Assembly (NCBI GenBank): GCA_011523655.1 | Contig: WTGH01000010.1 | Coordinates: 186,001-250,000, forward strand | DNA from: Rhodospirillaceae bacterium | Lineage (GTDB): Bacteria > Pseudomonadota > Alphaproteobacteria > Bin65 | Direction: 5' to 3' | Length of the DNA: 64,000 nucleotides | Shown here: piece after piece, positions 18,968 to 29,417 of the stretch | Layout: each line of letters opens with the position of its first letter | How positions within the stretch are numbered: position 1 is the first letter of the stretch | Program-made: the position numbers and the translations under genes | Notes under the pieces: generated by a model | Told to the model about the DNA's origin: nothing | What the model saw: only the letters and a program-made list of their open reading frames with translations | Database searches by the model: none

Positions 18968-19520
18968 GCGTCCGGCCTGCCGTATCGAGCGTTTCGACCC
19001 GGCGCGGCACGACCGCGCCGATTTCGACTGCGGCGTCGGCCGTCTGAACAACTTCCTCAAGCTGAGCGCCAGGAAACAACAGAAGGACGACATGACCCGC
19101 GTCTATGTCGTCGTCGAGCAGGGGAGCCCGCGGATCCTGGGCTATCATGCCATCAACCTCGGCATGATGAACGTGGACGAACTCAGGCGGCGGCCGCGGG
19201 GGGCGCCCGATCATGGGGAAATCCCGGTGCTTTTCCTGGGTCAGGTCGCGGTCGACCGGGCAGCGCAGGGCAGGGGCCTCGGCGGCATCCTCATGCACCA
19301 TGTTTTCGAAAAGGCATGCGTGATCGCCGACGTGGCCGGGTGCCATGCCATCCTCCTCGATGCGATTTCGGACGGCGGCGCGGCGGACCTTGCCCGCCGC
19401 AAGGCGTGGTACGAGAGCTTCGGTTTCGCGGCTTTCGCAAGCGACCCCGGGCGCATGTTTCTCGCAATGAAGCAGGTGCGCGCGGCGGTTCGGGCGGGCG
19501 CCGGAGACGCGGAGGCGTAG
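18957..19520 (+). CDS. GNAT-family acetyltransferase toxin (TacT-like)
   Basis: The 187-aa product starts at ATG 18957 within the antitoxin end. FDCGVGRLNNFLK near the N-terminus, the acetyl-CoA-binding VDRAAQGRGLGGILM and the Tyr-containing AWYESFGFAAF are diagnostic of TacT-type toxins that acetylate the amino group of charged tRNAs and stop translation. The pair is complete and looks intact. First accessory module in the DNA separating ilvC from ilvN. Confidence 0.88.
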   Translation: MPTERPACRIERFDPARHDRADFDCGVGRLNNFLKLSARKQQKDDMTRVYVVVEQGSPRILGYHAINLGMMNVDELRRRPRGAPDHGEIPVLFLGQVAVDRAAQGRGLGGILMHHVFEKACVIADVAGCHAILLDAISDGGAADLARRKAWYESFGFAAFASDPGRMFLAMKQVRAAVRAGAGDAEA

Positions 19521-19664
19521 GGTGCTGCCACGCGATGGCGACTCGATTCGGGAGCGCTCTGGAAAACCGCCGATCAACGAACTGCCGTTCCGCGGCGGCC
19601 AGCGTGCGGGCGCGACGCAAACCGCCCCTTGCGCCCTGCGCCGCACTCGGCCACAAGAGCGGTC

Positions 19665-22600
19665 ATGTCCGGAACGAACGCGAAACTGACGAAAGCGGTC
19701 GAGACCTATTTCACCGATCTGGCACGGGTCCGGGCGTCTGGGGGCGGAACCGGCGAACTGTCGAACTACGGCCCGCTGACCAATCTGCTCAACGCCGTAG
19801 GCACGGCGCTCAAGCCCAAGGTGTTCTGCGTCGGCAATCTTGCGGACCAAGGCGCGGGCCATCCCGATTTCGGCCTCTATGCGGCGAAGCAGGTCCAGAA
19901 GGGCCGGCCCCGCGACGGCCAGACGCCGGAACGCGGCGTGATCGAGGTCAAGACCGCCGATGACGACGCCTGGCTGACCGCAGACGGCGCACAGGTCAGC
20001 CGCTATTGGGAACGCTACCGGCTGGTGCTGGTCACGAATCTGCGCGACTTCGTGCTCCTGGGCGAGAACGCGGCCGGGCGGCCCGCGAAGCTCGAAACCT
20101 TCCGGCTGGCGGAGAGCGTTGAGGACTTCTGGGGTAAACTGGAAAAGCCGCGCGCCTTCGCCAATGCGGCCGGCGCGGGCCTGGGCGAATATCTCGCCCG
20201 CGCCCTGTCGCACCGGGCCGCCCTCGCCGAGCCGAAGGACTTGGCGTGGCTGCTCGCCTCCTATGCGCGCGACGGCCTCGCCCGCGTCGAGGCGGCGGGC
20301 GATGCGCCGTCGCTTCAGGCGGTGCGGTCCGCGCTGGAAGAGGCGCTCGGCGTGCGCTTCGAGGGCGAAAAGGGCGCGCGCTTCTTCCATTCGACGCTGG
20401 TCCAGACCCTGTTCTACGGCGTCTTCTCCGCCTGGGTTTTGTGGGCGCGGCAGACGCCGGGCCCCGTGAATGGAGGGGCGGGCCGATTCGACTGGCGCAC
20501 GGCGGTCTGGCATTTGCGCGCCCCGGTGCTGCGGGCGCTGTTTCAGCAGCTGTCCGACCCCGGCCGGCTGCAACCGCTCGGCCTGGTCGAGGTGCTGGAC
20601 TGGACCGCCGCCGCCCTCGACCGGGTGGACCGGCCGGCCTTCTTCGCCCGCTTCGCCGAGGGCGAGGCGGTGCCCTATTTCTACGAGCCGTTTCTCGAAG
20701 CCTTCGATCCGGCGCTGCGCAAGCAACTCGGGGTCTGGTACACGCCGGTCGAAGTCGTCCGCTACATGGTCGCGCGGGTCGACAGGGCGCTGAAGGACGA
20801 TCTCGGCATTCCGGACGGACTGGCGGCGGAGAATGTCTATGTGCTCGATCCGTGCTGCGGGACCGGCGCGTATCTCGCCGAAGTGCTGCGGCGGATCGCG
20901 GCCAATCTCGAAGGGCAGGGCTTGGGCGCGCTCGCCGGCGCGCGGGTGAAGCAGGCAGCGACCGAACGGGTGTTCGGCTTCGAGATCATGCCTGCGCCCT
21001 TCGTCGTCGCCCATTTGCAGGTCGGCTTGACCATGCAGGAACTCGACGCGCCGTTGGCGGATGACGAAACCGAGCGCGCCGGCGTGTATCTGACCAACGC
21101 GCTGACCGGCTGGGAGCCGCGCACGTCCAAGCCGCTGCCTTTCCCGGAACTCGAGGAAGAACGCGACCGGGCCGAGCAGGTGAAGCGGGATACGCCGATC
21201 CTCGTGATTCTCGGAAACCCGCCTTACAACTACTTCGCAGGAATGGCGGCCGATGAAGAACGTGCTCTTTCGGTAGCGTACCGCACGTCCAAACGGGTTC
21301 GACGGCCGGAAGGCAAGGGGTTGAATGATCTCTATATTCGCTTTTTCCGAATGGCCGAACGGCGCATCACGGAGAAGACCGGTCAAGGTGTGATCTGTTT
21401 CGTCTCCAACTATTCCTGGCTTGATGGACTTTCTTCTACCGGAATGCGGGAGCGCTTTCTTGAGGCGTTCGATGCGGTCCGAATCGACTGCCTCAACGGC
21501 GACAAGTATAAAACCGGCAAGGTCGCTCCAGACGGTTCTCCGGACCCGAGTATATTTTCGACGGATGCCAACCCGGTCGGAATTCAGGTCGGTACTGCTA
21601 TCGCGACTTTTGTTCGGAAGGCCGATCACGCTCCGGCCGATGCAGTTGAGTTTCGGCATTTTTGGGGGCCGGATAAGCGCGCAAATCTAATTGAAAGTGC
21701 GGAAGCGGAGATAGGTGAAATTTACGAAAGAATTGAGCCCATCTTGCCTCTGGGCCTTCCATTTGTCCGGATGGCCGTAAGCGAAAGGTGGTTCGATTGG
21801 CCGTCCCTTCCGGACTTATTTCCAGCTTCCTTTCCCGGAGTGTTGACCGCTCGTGATTCTCTTCTTGTAGATGTCGATTTGAGTAAACTCCAAGAGCGTA
21901 TGTCTGACTATTTCAATACGGCAATTAGCGATGAAGAAATCGCGCGACGTTTTCCAAGCGCAATGAAAGCCACCCAGCGCTTTGACGCGATAGAAGTTCG
22001 AAAAAAACTGATTGCACGCGGTGGGCCGCACCGAACTGGATTTGTCCGGCACGCATATAGACCATTTGACAATCGATGGCTGTATTGGGATGAAGATACG
22101 AAGCTCCTCGAAGAAAAGCGTACTGAATTCAAAGTAGAATCTTTTGAAGGTAATCTGTATCTGGCAGCCAATAAACGAGAAACACAGGAAGAATTTTCGC
22201 ATGGCAATATTGTCCGCCACCTTGGAGCATGGAAATTGGGAAATTGGGGAATTCACTATTTTCCATTCTGGCTCCGTGACGACGATCTCGGTGGCAATGG
22301 CGATGGTGCGCGAAGGGCCAATCTGTCGGAAGCGGCACATTGTTACCTGAAACGAATCGGTCTCGGCGTGGAAGACCTGTTCCACCATGTCCTCGCCACA
22401 CTGCACGACCCGGCTTACCGCATCGCTAACGCCGGGGCGCTGCGCATGGAGTGGCCGCGCATCCCGCTGCCCGACTGGCCGGACGGCACGGACGACGCTG
22501 CTGCTGCGGAACTTTCCCGATCCTCCGCGCGCGGGCGCGAACTGGCCGCGTTGCTCGATCCCGAAATGCCGGTTCCCGGCGTGACGCAGGCGCCGCTTCG

Positions 22601-23012
22601 GCCGGAGATCGCTGCTGTTGCCGTCCCCGCCACCGTGAGCGGACGCAACATGACAGATAATGACTTCGCGGTGACGGCGGGATGGGGCCATTACGGCCAG
22701 GGCGACGCCGTGATGCCGGGCCAGGGCCGCGCAGTCGAACGCGCTTTTGCTCCGGACGAACGCGCCGCGCTGGGCGATGCGCTGCCTGCGCTCGGCGAGA
22801 CGACCTTCGACATCCACCTCAACGGCGAAGCCTTCTGGCGCAACGTCCCCGCCACCGTCTGGACCTACCGTCTCGGCGGCTACCAGGTGCTCAAGAAATG
22901 GCTCTCCTACCGTGAGCGCGCCATCCTCGGCCGCCCGCTCCATCCCGAAGAAGTCCAGCACTTCATCGACACCGCACGGCGGATCGCGGCTATACTAACA
23001 ATAAGACTCTAA
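19665..23012 (+). CDS. Single-chain restriction-modification enzyme (type IIG/ISP-like)
   Basis: This 1115-aa fusion has an N-terminal PD-(D/E)xK-type nuclease (Asp68 in GHPDFGL, Glu94 and Lys96 in GVIEVKTA), an N6-adenine methyltransferase with motif I VLDPCCGTGAYL (about 393) and catalytic NPPY (518-521), and a C-terminal target-recognition region ending with GYQVLKKWLSYRER, as in type ISP enzymes. The SF2 helicase of true ISP enzymes (about 1600 aa) is absent. It would methylate host sites and cut unmodified DNA. ATG 19665 is preferred over TTG 19629. From about 21200 to 22350 the DNA is distinctly AT-richer, as if the recognition region was swapped in. Confidence 0.88.
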   Translation: MSGTNAKLTKAVETYFTDLARVRASGGGTGELSNYGPLTNLLNAVGTALKPKVFCVGNLADQGAGHPDFGLYAAKQVQKGRPRDGQTPERGVIEVKTADDDAWLTADGAQVSRYWERYRLVLVTNLRDFVLLGENAAGRPAKLETFRLAESVEDFWGKLEKPRAFANAAGAGLGEYLARALSHRAALAEPKDLAWLLASYARDGLARVEAAGDAPSLQAVRSALEEALGVRFEGEKGARFFHSTLVQTLFYGVFSAWVLWARQTPGPVNGGAGRFDWRTAVWHLRAPVLRALFQQLSDPGRLQPLGLVEVLDWTAAALDRVDRPAFFARFAEGEAVPYFYEPFLEAFDPALRKQLGVWYTPVEVVRYMVARVDRALKDDLGIPDGLAAENVYVLDPCCGTGAYLAEVLRRIAANLEGQGLGALAGARVKQAATERVFGFEIMPAPFVVAHLQVGLTMQELDAPLADDETERAGVYLTNALTGWEPRTSKPLPFPELEEERDRAEQVKRDTPILVILGNPPYNYFAGMAADEERALSVAYRTSKRVRRPEGKGLNDLYIRFFRMAERRITEKTGQGVICFVSNYSWLDGLSSTGMRERFLEAFDAVRIDCLNGDKYKTGKVAPDGSPDPSIFSTDANPVGIQVGTAIATFVRKADHAPADAVEFRHFWGPDKRANLIESAEAEIGEIYERIEPILPLGLPFVRMAVSERWFDWPSLPDLFPASFPGVLTARDSLLVDVDLSKLQERMSDYFNTAISDEEIARRFPSAMKATQRFDAIEVRKKLIARGGPHRTGFVRHAYRPFDNRWLYWDEDTKLLEEKRTEFKVESFEGNLYLAANKRETQEEFSHGNIVRHLGAWKLGNWGIHYFPFWLRDDDLGGNGDGARRANLSEAAHCYLKRIGLGVEDLFHHVLATLHDPAYRIANAGALRMEWPRIPLPDWPDGTDDAAAAELSRSSARGRELAALLDPEMPVPGVTQAPLRPEIAAVAVPATVSGRNMTDNDFAVTAGWGHYGQGDAVMPGQGRAVERAFAPDERAALGDALPALGETTFDIHLNGEAFWRNVPATVWTYRLGGYQVLKKWLSYRERAILGRPLHPEEVQHFIDTARRIAAILTIRL

Positions 23013-23053
23013 AATGTTGTTTCTGTCATTGAGAGACGAAAGAAACAGAACTT

Positions 23054-23812
23054 ATGTACTATTCTGAAGAAGCCGCGCAAAAGTTGAACGAAGATCTTCT
23101 TAGCATAAGAGCTAAATATAGAGATTTATTGGAAAAATTCGTTCGACATAAGTTTGAATGTTCGAAGGCGGAAGAATATGCAACTCATGGTTTCGGCAGG
23201 CGTTTGCGCGTCATGGTTCGCTGCATCGAGAATGTATTTGAACAATTGCCGCCCGATTTTTCCGGAATTCCTGACGAAGATGAATTGATTGACGTTACGA
23301 TAAATCTACATGCGTTCATTCACAGTACCTACGGATGCTGCGATAATCTTGCATGGATTTGGGTTCATGAAAGGTCTATTCTTCATGAAGATGGCTCTCC
23401 TCCTAAACCGAAAGATATTGGGTTAAGAACAAATTTTCTTTTGGGGTCGATGCCTCAAGAACTAAAGGTTTATCTTGACACAAAGAATGAATGGTATTTG
23501 CGCTTGAAAAACTACAGAGACGCATTAAGCCATCGGATACCTATCTATATCCCTCCTCATATGGTTTCAAGTGAATTCGAATCGGAATATCTCAATCTTG
23601 GGAAAGCAGCTGACGATGCACTTAAATACGGTGATATTGAACAATACTACAATCTAGAAAAGAAGCAGAAGGAGATAGTAAATTTTGTTCCCATTTTCAC
23701 GCATTCCTTCGTAGAAAAGTCAGATTTAGTATTCTTCCATAGGCAAATGGTGGAAGGGTTCAATGCAGTTCAAGAAATTTCAAACAAATTCTTAGAAGAA
23801 TTAGTACGTTAA
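23054..23812 (+). CDS. HEPN-like protein, AT-rich
   Basis: I do not recognise this 252-aa protein by family name. It is strongly AT-rich compared with the chromosome, so probably recently acquired. It is mainly helical. Residues 154-161 read YRDALSHR, an R-x4-H motif in the setting seen in HEPN-domain RNases, and this is the basis of the call. It is 41 bp after the restriction-modification gene and in the same direction, so a linked anti-phage or toxin role is reasonable but unproven. No partner nucleotidyltransferase is seen. Confidence 0.6.
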   Translation: MYYSEEAAQKLNEDLLSIRAKYRDLLEKFVRHKFECSKAEEYATHGFGRRLRVMVRCIENVFEQLPPDFSGIPDEDELIDVTINLHAFIHSTYGCCDNLAWIWVHERSILHEDGSPPKPKDIGLRTNFLLGSMPQELKVYLDTKNEWYLRLKNYRDALSHRIPIYIPPHMVSSEFESEYLNLGKAADDALKYGDIEQYYNLEKKQKEIVNFVPIFTHSFVEKSDLVFFHRQMVEGFNAVQEISNKFLEELVR

Positions 23813-23819
23813 TTCAATA

Positions 23820-23852
23820 CCGTAGGAAAATTGAATGGTAATTTTCCTACGG
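23820..23852. terminator. 13-bp perfect inverted repeat after the HEPN-like gene
   Basis: CCGTAGGAAAATT and its exact complement AATTTTCCTACGG are separated by 7 nt, starting 8 bp after the stop codon. This is likely a terminator working in either direction; no extended T-run follows. Confidence 0.55.
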
Positions 23853-23921
23853 CCGTTCATGCATGGGACGTAAATTTGCGGCTGTCCTCGTTGTATCTTC
23901 ATTTGATCGTTTCAACCCGAC

Positions 23922-24030
23922 ATCCCCTCCGTCCTGCAGCTGATTGCAACGGCGCCGGTCCGGACGACCTCGATCAGGCCGAGTGGTTTCGTCAAGCCGA
24001 TGAAACGATCACCCTTGTCCCACTGGCCGT
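23922..24030 (-). pseudogene. Decayed copy of the ilvN 3' end
   Basis: These 109 bases align without gaps to 25865-25973, the last part of ilvN, with 16 mismatches by hand count (about 85% identity). The stop codon of ilvN and several residues are changed and there is no start, so it is a relic. It marks a duplication linked to insertion of the accessory DNA between ilvN and ilvC. Nothing else is recognised between 24031 and 24116. Confidence 0.75.
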
Positions 24031-24116
24031 GTGCTTACCCGAGCGCCTGCCGGATACACCGCGTCATGGCCGCATGGTCGCCGGCGTTGGATCGGCGTGA
24101 TGCATCCATCCAGGTC

Positions 24117-24365
24117 TCAGGAACCAGCCGTGTGACGTCTAGCCAGTGGCTGGCGCGCGACACGCCGGCGATTCCCGATCTGCTTTTCGATGTAGGCGCG
24201 GCGTTCCTCCGGCAGCCATCCTTCGCGCTCGAACATTTCGAACATGGCAAGCTCGTCCGGAGAAAGCGGGTTGCCCTCGATCGCCTGCAAATGGGCAGCC
24301 TCGGCGAGCCGCCCGTTCGCAGCGGCGGCTCGGGGAGGACCGACATCTCGGTGTGTTCCGCTCAT
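24117..24365 (-). CDS. Small antitoxin-like protein
   Basis: An 82-aa minus-strand protein. The centre AIEGNPLSPDELAMFEMF-EREGW followed by ERRAYIEKQI resembles small antitoxin partners encoded beside Fic/Doc or similar toxins; this is recalled similarity, not a search. No toxin gene lies next to it, so it would be an orphan. The C-terminal basic tail (GNRRRVARQPLARRH) may be altered. Start ATG at 24365 has no strong ribosome site. Confidence 0.5.
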   Translation of the reverse strand: MSGTHRDVGPPRAAAANGRLAEAAHLQAIEGNPLSPDELAMFEMFEREGWLPEERRAYIEKQIGNRRRVARQPLARRHTAGS

Positions 24366-24484
24366 GGTTCGACCCTACCGCAGTTCATTCCTGCGTGCTA
24401 CCGGAGAGCGCAATCGACGGACGCCATAGAAGACGCCCACTCCAGGCTGTAGCAGCCGCACGGCGGCGGGCGCGCCGGCCGGGC

Positions 24485-24513
24485 TTGATATCGGCGTTTT
24501 AGAACATTATATG
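24485..24513 (+). promoter_or_regulatory. Sigma-70-like promoter of the RelE/XRE module
   Basis: TTGATA (24485-24490), 17-bp spacer, TATATG (24508-24513). The same arrangement recurs at 25410-25438 with a consensus TTGACA, conserved in an otherwise diverged duplicate, which supports it as functional. It lies about 220 bp before the toxin start. Confidence 0.55.
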
Positions 24514-24618
24514 AACAAATTTCACTCATTGGACGAGGCGCGCCCGCCGGCCAGGTCCTTCGGGGCGGCAAGGTAGCTGCCGGTTTTCCCGACCGCCGCC
24601 CCGCCCCGCATCACGGAA

Positions 24619-24658
24619 CATGACATTTCATGATAGATCATGACGTTTCCTGACATCC
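24619..24658. repeat. Four tandem 10-bp CATGA-type iterons
   Basis: Units CATGACATTT, CATGATAGAT, CATGACGTTT and CCTGACATCC follow one another exactly, one per DNA turn, about 80 bp before the RelE start. They also occur at 25550-25589 in the duplicate. Same-face repeats like this suggest cooperative binding by the XRE antitoxin; inferred. Confidence 0.5.
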
Positions 24659-24735
24659 CGCCGACTTACAGTCATCCCGAGCGGCCTCGTTTGTCGTTCT
24701 TGACGACAGTGTAGTCGAACGCTACACCTCTTTCC

Positions 24736-24990
24736 GTGAAGGAAATCGCCTACAGCCGCACGGCGTTGAAGGCATTGACCAGGATGCCGCGCAATACGGC
24801 CCGGCGAATCAGGGACAAAATCAGGGACTTCGCCGACGATCCGTCGTCCCAGGCCGACAACGTCACGAGACTGAAGGGCCATGACGGGCTGGTGCGCCTC
24901 CGGGTCGGCGACTGGCGCGTGGTGATGCGGGATGAAAGCGTATTGCAGGTCTTGACCGTCGCCGGCCGCGGCAGCGCATACCGGGAGTGA
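24736..24990 (+). CDS. RelE/ParE-superfamily toxin
   Basis: The 84-aa protein starts at GTG 24736. MKEIAYSRTALKALTRMP, a helix with RRIRDKIRDFADDP, then KGHDGLVRLRVGDWRVVMRDE and a final beta-strand with VLTVAGRGSAYRE reproduce the RelE fold with its basic active-site residues. Members cleave ribosome-bound mRNA. It is toxin-first in order, with the antitoxin gene following directly (stop and next frame touch), as in HigBA/RelE-XRE systems. Confidence 0.88.
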   Translation: MKEIAYSRTALKALTRMPRNTARRIRDKIRDFADDPSSQADNVTRLKGHDGLVRLRVGDWRVVMRDESVLQVLTVAGRGSAYRE

Positions 24991-24995
24991 AGCGC

Positions 24996-25343
24996 ATGGA
25001 CGATACCGTGACGATTCCCAGGGCTGAATACGAGCGCCTGCGCGCCGCGGAAGGCGAACTTTCGGATGTCCGGGTGGCGCTGGCCGTCGAGGCGCGGATC
25101 TCCGCCGGGACGGAAGAACTCGTGCCCGCGCAGGTCGCCGACCGGCTGATCGATGGCGAGGCGGCGCTGCGGGTCTGGCGCGAGCATCGCGGGCTTTCGC
25201 AATCGACGCTGGCCCGGTCGTCGGGCGTGAGCCGGGTGCAGATCGTCGATATCGAGGCCGGGCGCAACACCGGATCGGTCCGCACCCTGCGCCGGCTCGC
25301 CGACGCCCTGGACATCGCCGTGGACGACCTGATCCGGGAATGA
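24996..25343 (+). CDS. XRE-family antitoxin
   Basis: A 115-aa protein from ATG 24996 with GGGAG ten bases upstream; GTG 24987, overlapping the toxin stop, is an alternative. The N-terminal part (DDTVTIPRAEYERLRAAEG) has the antitoxin region type; residues about 60-115 form an XRE helix-turn-helix (LSQSTLARSSGVSRVQIVDIE, GSVRTLRRLADALDI). It should neutralise the RelE-like toxin and repress the operon, probably through the CATGA iterons. Confidence 0.88.
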   Translation: MDDTVTIPRAEYERLRAAEGELSDVRVALAVEARISAGTEELVPAQVADRLIDGEAALRVWREHRGLSQSTLARSSGVSRVQIVDIEAGRNTGSVRTLRRLADALDIAVDDLIRE

Positions 25344-25408
25344 CCTGAGGGATTGCGGCCGCCGCGACCGGCGCCGCGCCGGGCCACAATACGCCGCCGC
25401 CGAACGGA

Positions 25409-25664
25409 CTTGACATCGGCGTTCAGGAACATTATATGAACAAACGTCATTCACGGGGCGGAAGGCGCCTGTCGGCCGGGACCGTTGCTGCAATGCGGCA
25501 AGGGCGGTGTCGGCTTGCCCCGGCCGCCGCCCGGCCCCGCACAACGGATCATGACATTTCATGACACATCATGACGTTTCCCGGCATACCGCCGCCCTTG
25601 CCGACGATCCGTCGTGCCGGGCCGACGATGTCGCGAGGCCGAAAGGCCGTGACGGGCCGGGTGC
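25409..25664 (+). pseudogene. Decayed duplicate of the RelE promoter, iterons and toxin fragment
   Basis: From 25409 the sequence repeats the 24484-24660 region (promoter with TTGACA at 25410, TATATG at 25433, and iterons at 25550-25589). At 25600-25664 it jumps to a fragment matching the RelE coding sequence at 24832-24896. The toxin start region is deleted and the frame is broken. The rest of the 25344-25860 gap, including an A-rich part near 25666-25780, holds no gene that I can support. Confidence 0.7.
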
Positions 25665-25860
25665 AAAAAAACACGGTGTATAGACCGGTCTGTCCCAAAT
25701 TGCGGTCTGTCAAAAAACGGCTTAATATCAACCGGTTAGGCAGAAATTGGAAAATGAACGATCAAAAACAAAACGTGAAAATCGCGGGAATTATGTCCGT
25801 GACCGTGCGTTTACGGCCCGTTGCCGCTCCGGTGGCCGGCGCCGCCGAGCGCTCCGGCAG

Positions 25861-26358
25861 CTAGATCCCCTCCGTCCCCCGGCTGATTGCGACGGCGCCG
25901 GTGCGGGCGACCTCGATCAGGCCGAGCGGTTTCATCAGGTCGATGAAGCGGTCGACCTTGTCGGACTGGCCGTCGAGCCGGAAGATGAAGGATTCGAGCG
26001 TCGTATCGTCGACCTTGGCGCCGAAGATGTCGGCGATGCGCAGGGCCTCGACCCGCTTGTCGCCCTGGCCGGCGACCTTGACCAGCGCCAGCTCGGTCTC
26101 AACATGCGGCCCTTCCTCGGAGAGGTCGCGGACCGAATGCACCGGCACCAGCCGGTCGAGCTGGTTCTTGATCTGCTCGATGATCATCGGCGTGCCGATG
26201 GTCACGACGTTGATGCGCGACAGGCCGGCCTCGGCGTCGACCTCCGAAACGGTCAGGCTCTCGATATTGTAGCCGCGGCCGGAAAACAGGCCGATGACCC
26301 GGGCGAGCACGCCGGGTTCGTTGTCCACCAGCACGGCGATGACGTGCCGTTCGGTCAT
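25861..26358 (-). CDS. ilvN: Acetolactate synthase small (regulatory) subunit
   Basis: A 165-aa protein that activates the catalytic subunit and confers valine feedback inhibition. The N-terminal ACT domain is clear (HVIAVLVDNEPGVLARVIGLFSGRGYNI, which I split from residues 5-32) and the second ACT-like half ends with PLGLIEVARTGAVAISRG. Length is typical. Forms an operon with ilvB 60 bp upstream; the normal third gene, ilvC, is displaced. Confidence 0.96.
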   Translation of the reverse strand: MTERHVIAVLVDNEPGVLARVIGLFSGRGYNIESLTVSEVDAEAGLSRINVVTIGTPMIIEQIKNQLDRLVPVHSVRDLSEEGPHVETELALVKVAGQGDKRVEALRIADIFGAKVDDTTLESFIFRLDGQSDKVDRFIDLMKPLGLIEVARTGAVAISRGTEGI

Positions 26359-26418
26359 GGCTTGTCCTGCCTCGGTCTTTTTGGGGCTTCGTGGAGGGCT
26401 CTTTCCGTGGGGCGGCGC

Positions 26419-28179
<1,761 letters not shown>

Positions 28180-28363
28180 CGATCCGTCTCCCGGGATCCG
28201 TCTCCGCGTTTCCGGCCAACAGCAAAGTCGGCGGAAGGCACAGCCCGTCCCGAAGCGAAAAAAATCGCCGCTCGCGGCGGCGGCGCTTCCGGCAAAGGCC
28301 TTGCAAACCCGCCCGGCGGCGGCAAAAGCGGTTAATCCAGACTTCGGAAATACGGGCCGCGAT

Positions 28364-29353
28364 TCACCCCGTCAACCGGAATTGACGAATTTTATTAAAC
28401 ATTTCGTCGCGCATCCTTTCCGAAAGTTGCGCAAAAACGGCATCTGGCGAACGATATTGACGCCGGAACCAGGTAAACTGCCGTTTGGCGTACTGCCGCG
28501 AGGCAGCCTGGCCCTGTTCGATCATCGTGGCGCGGTCGGTCTCTCCGCTGAGGTGGGCCCGGATCTGCGGCACGCCGACCGCCTTCATCGCCGGCAGCGA
28601 CGGATCGAGGCGCAGCGCGTCGAGGCGCCGGACCTCGTCGATTGCGCCGGCGTCCACCATGCCGGCGAAACGGGCGTCGATGCGCCGGTACAGTTCTTCG
28701 CGCGGCGGCATCGCGGCGATCCGGAAGGCGCGGAGCGGGGCCGCGCCGTTCCGGTCCGCCGGCCAGGCGGACAGCGGCCGCCCGGTGTGGTCGAAGACCG
28801 ACAGGGCGCGCACCAGGCGCTGGCGGTCGATCGTGGCCAGCCGGCCGGCGGTCGCCGGATCGACGGCGCGCAGCCGCGCGCGGCCCGCGTCGAGGCCGGC
28901 CTCGTCCAGCCAGGCGGCGACGGCCTGAACCGCCGCTTCCGGAACGTCGGGAACCTCGGCGATGCCGTCCAGCAGGGCCTTGATATAGAGGCCGGTGCCG
29001 CCGACCACGACCGGCAATCGGCCGGCCGCCGCCGCGGCGGCGATCTCGTTCAGCGCCAGGCGCCGCCATCGCCCGGCCGAGCAGCGCTCTCGCGCCGGGA
29101 AGACGCCGTACAGCCGGTGCGGCGCCGTCGACAGCGCCGCGTCATCGGGCCGCGCGGTGACGATTTTCAGTTCCTGATACACCTGCATGCTGTCGGCATT
29201 GATCACCGCGCCGCCGAATTCCCGCGCGATCTGCAACGCGATTTCGGACTTGCCGCCGGCGGTCGGACCGCCGATGACGACGATGTTTTCTCGTCGGCCC
29301 GGGTTTTCCCGTCGGCCCGGATCGCCCGCCGCCCGGTTCGCCGGTGCGCTCAA
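28364..29353 (-). CDS. miaA: tRNA dimethylallyltransferase
   Basis: MiaA transfers a dimethylallyl group to A37 of tRNAs reading UNN codons. VIGGPTAGGKSEIAL is the P-loop; NADSMQVYQ, VVGGTGLYIKALLDG and the C-terminal RQYAKRQFTWFR are family hallmarks. No ATG or GTG fits upstream of the P-loop in frame; TTG 29353 with GGGGAG at nine bases is my choice, giving 329 aa. It is divergent from serB, 64 bp away, so both share a short promoter region. Confidence 0.9.
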   Translation of the reverse strand: MSAPANRAAGDPGRRENPGRRENIVVIGGPTAGGKSEIALQIAREFGGAVINADSMQVYQELKIVTARPDDAALSTAPHRLYGVFPARERCSAGRWRRLALNEIAAAAAAGRLPVVVGGTGLYIKALLDGIAEVPDVPEAAVQAVAAWLDEAGLDAGRARLRAVDPATAGRLATIDRQRLVRALSVFDHTGRPLSAWPADRNGAAPLRAFRIAAMPPREELYRRIDARFAGMVDAGAIDEVRRLDALRLDPSLPAMKAVGVPQIRAHLSGETDRATMIEQGQAASRQYAKRQFTWFRRQYRSPDAVFAQLSERMRDEMFNKIRQFRLTG

Positions 29354-29417
29354 ACCCGTTCGCTCCCCGAGTACGCCGACCGGATACCCTTCATCGGCGC
29401 AACCGATTTCGCCCGCA

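Noticed and set aside
18669..21659. A 996-codon minus-strand open frame across the TacAT and restriction genes
   Set aside because: It overlaps three recognisable plus-strand genes and shows low-complexity shadow composition.
25571..25864. 97-codon frame before ilvN
   Set aside because: It runs through the decayed duplicate of the RelE region and into the ilvN end; no ribosome site or family resemblance.
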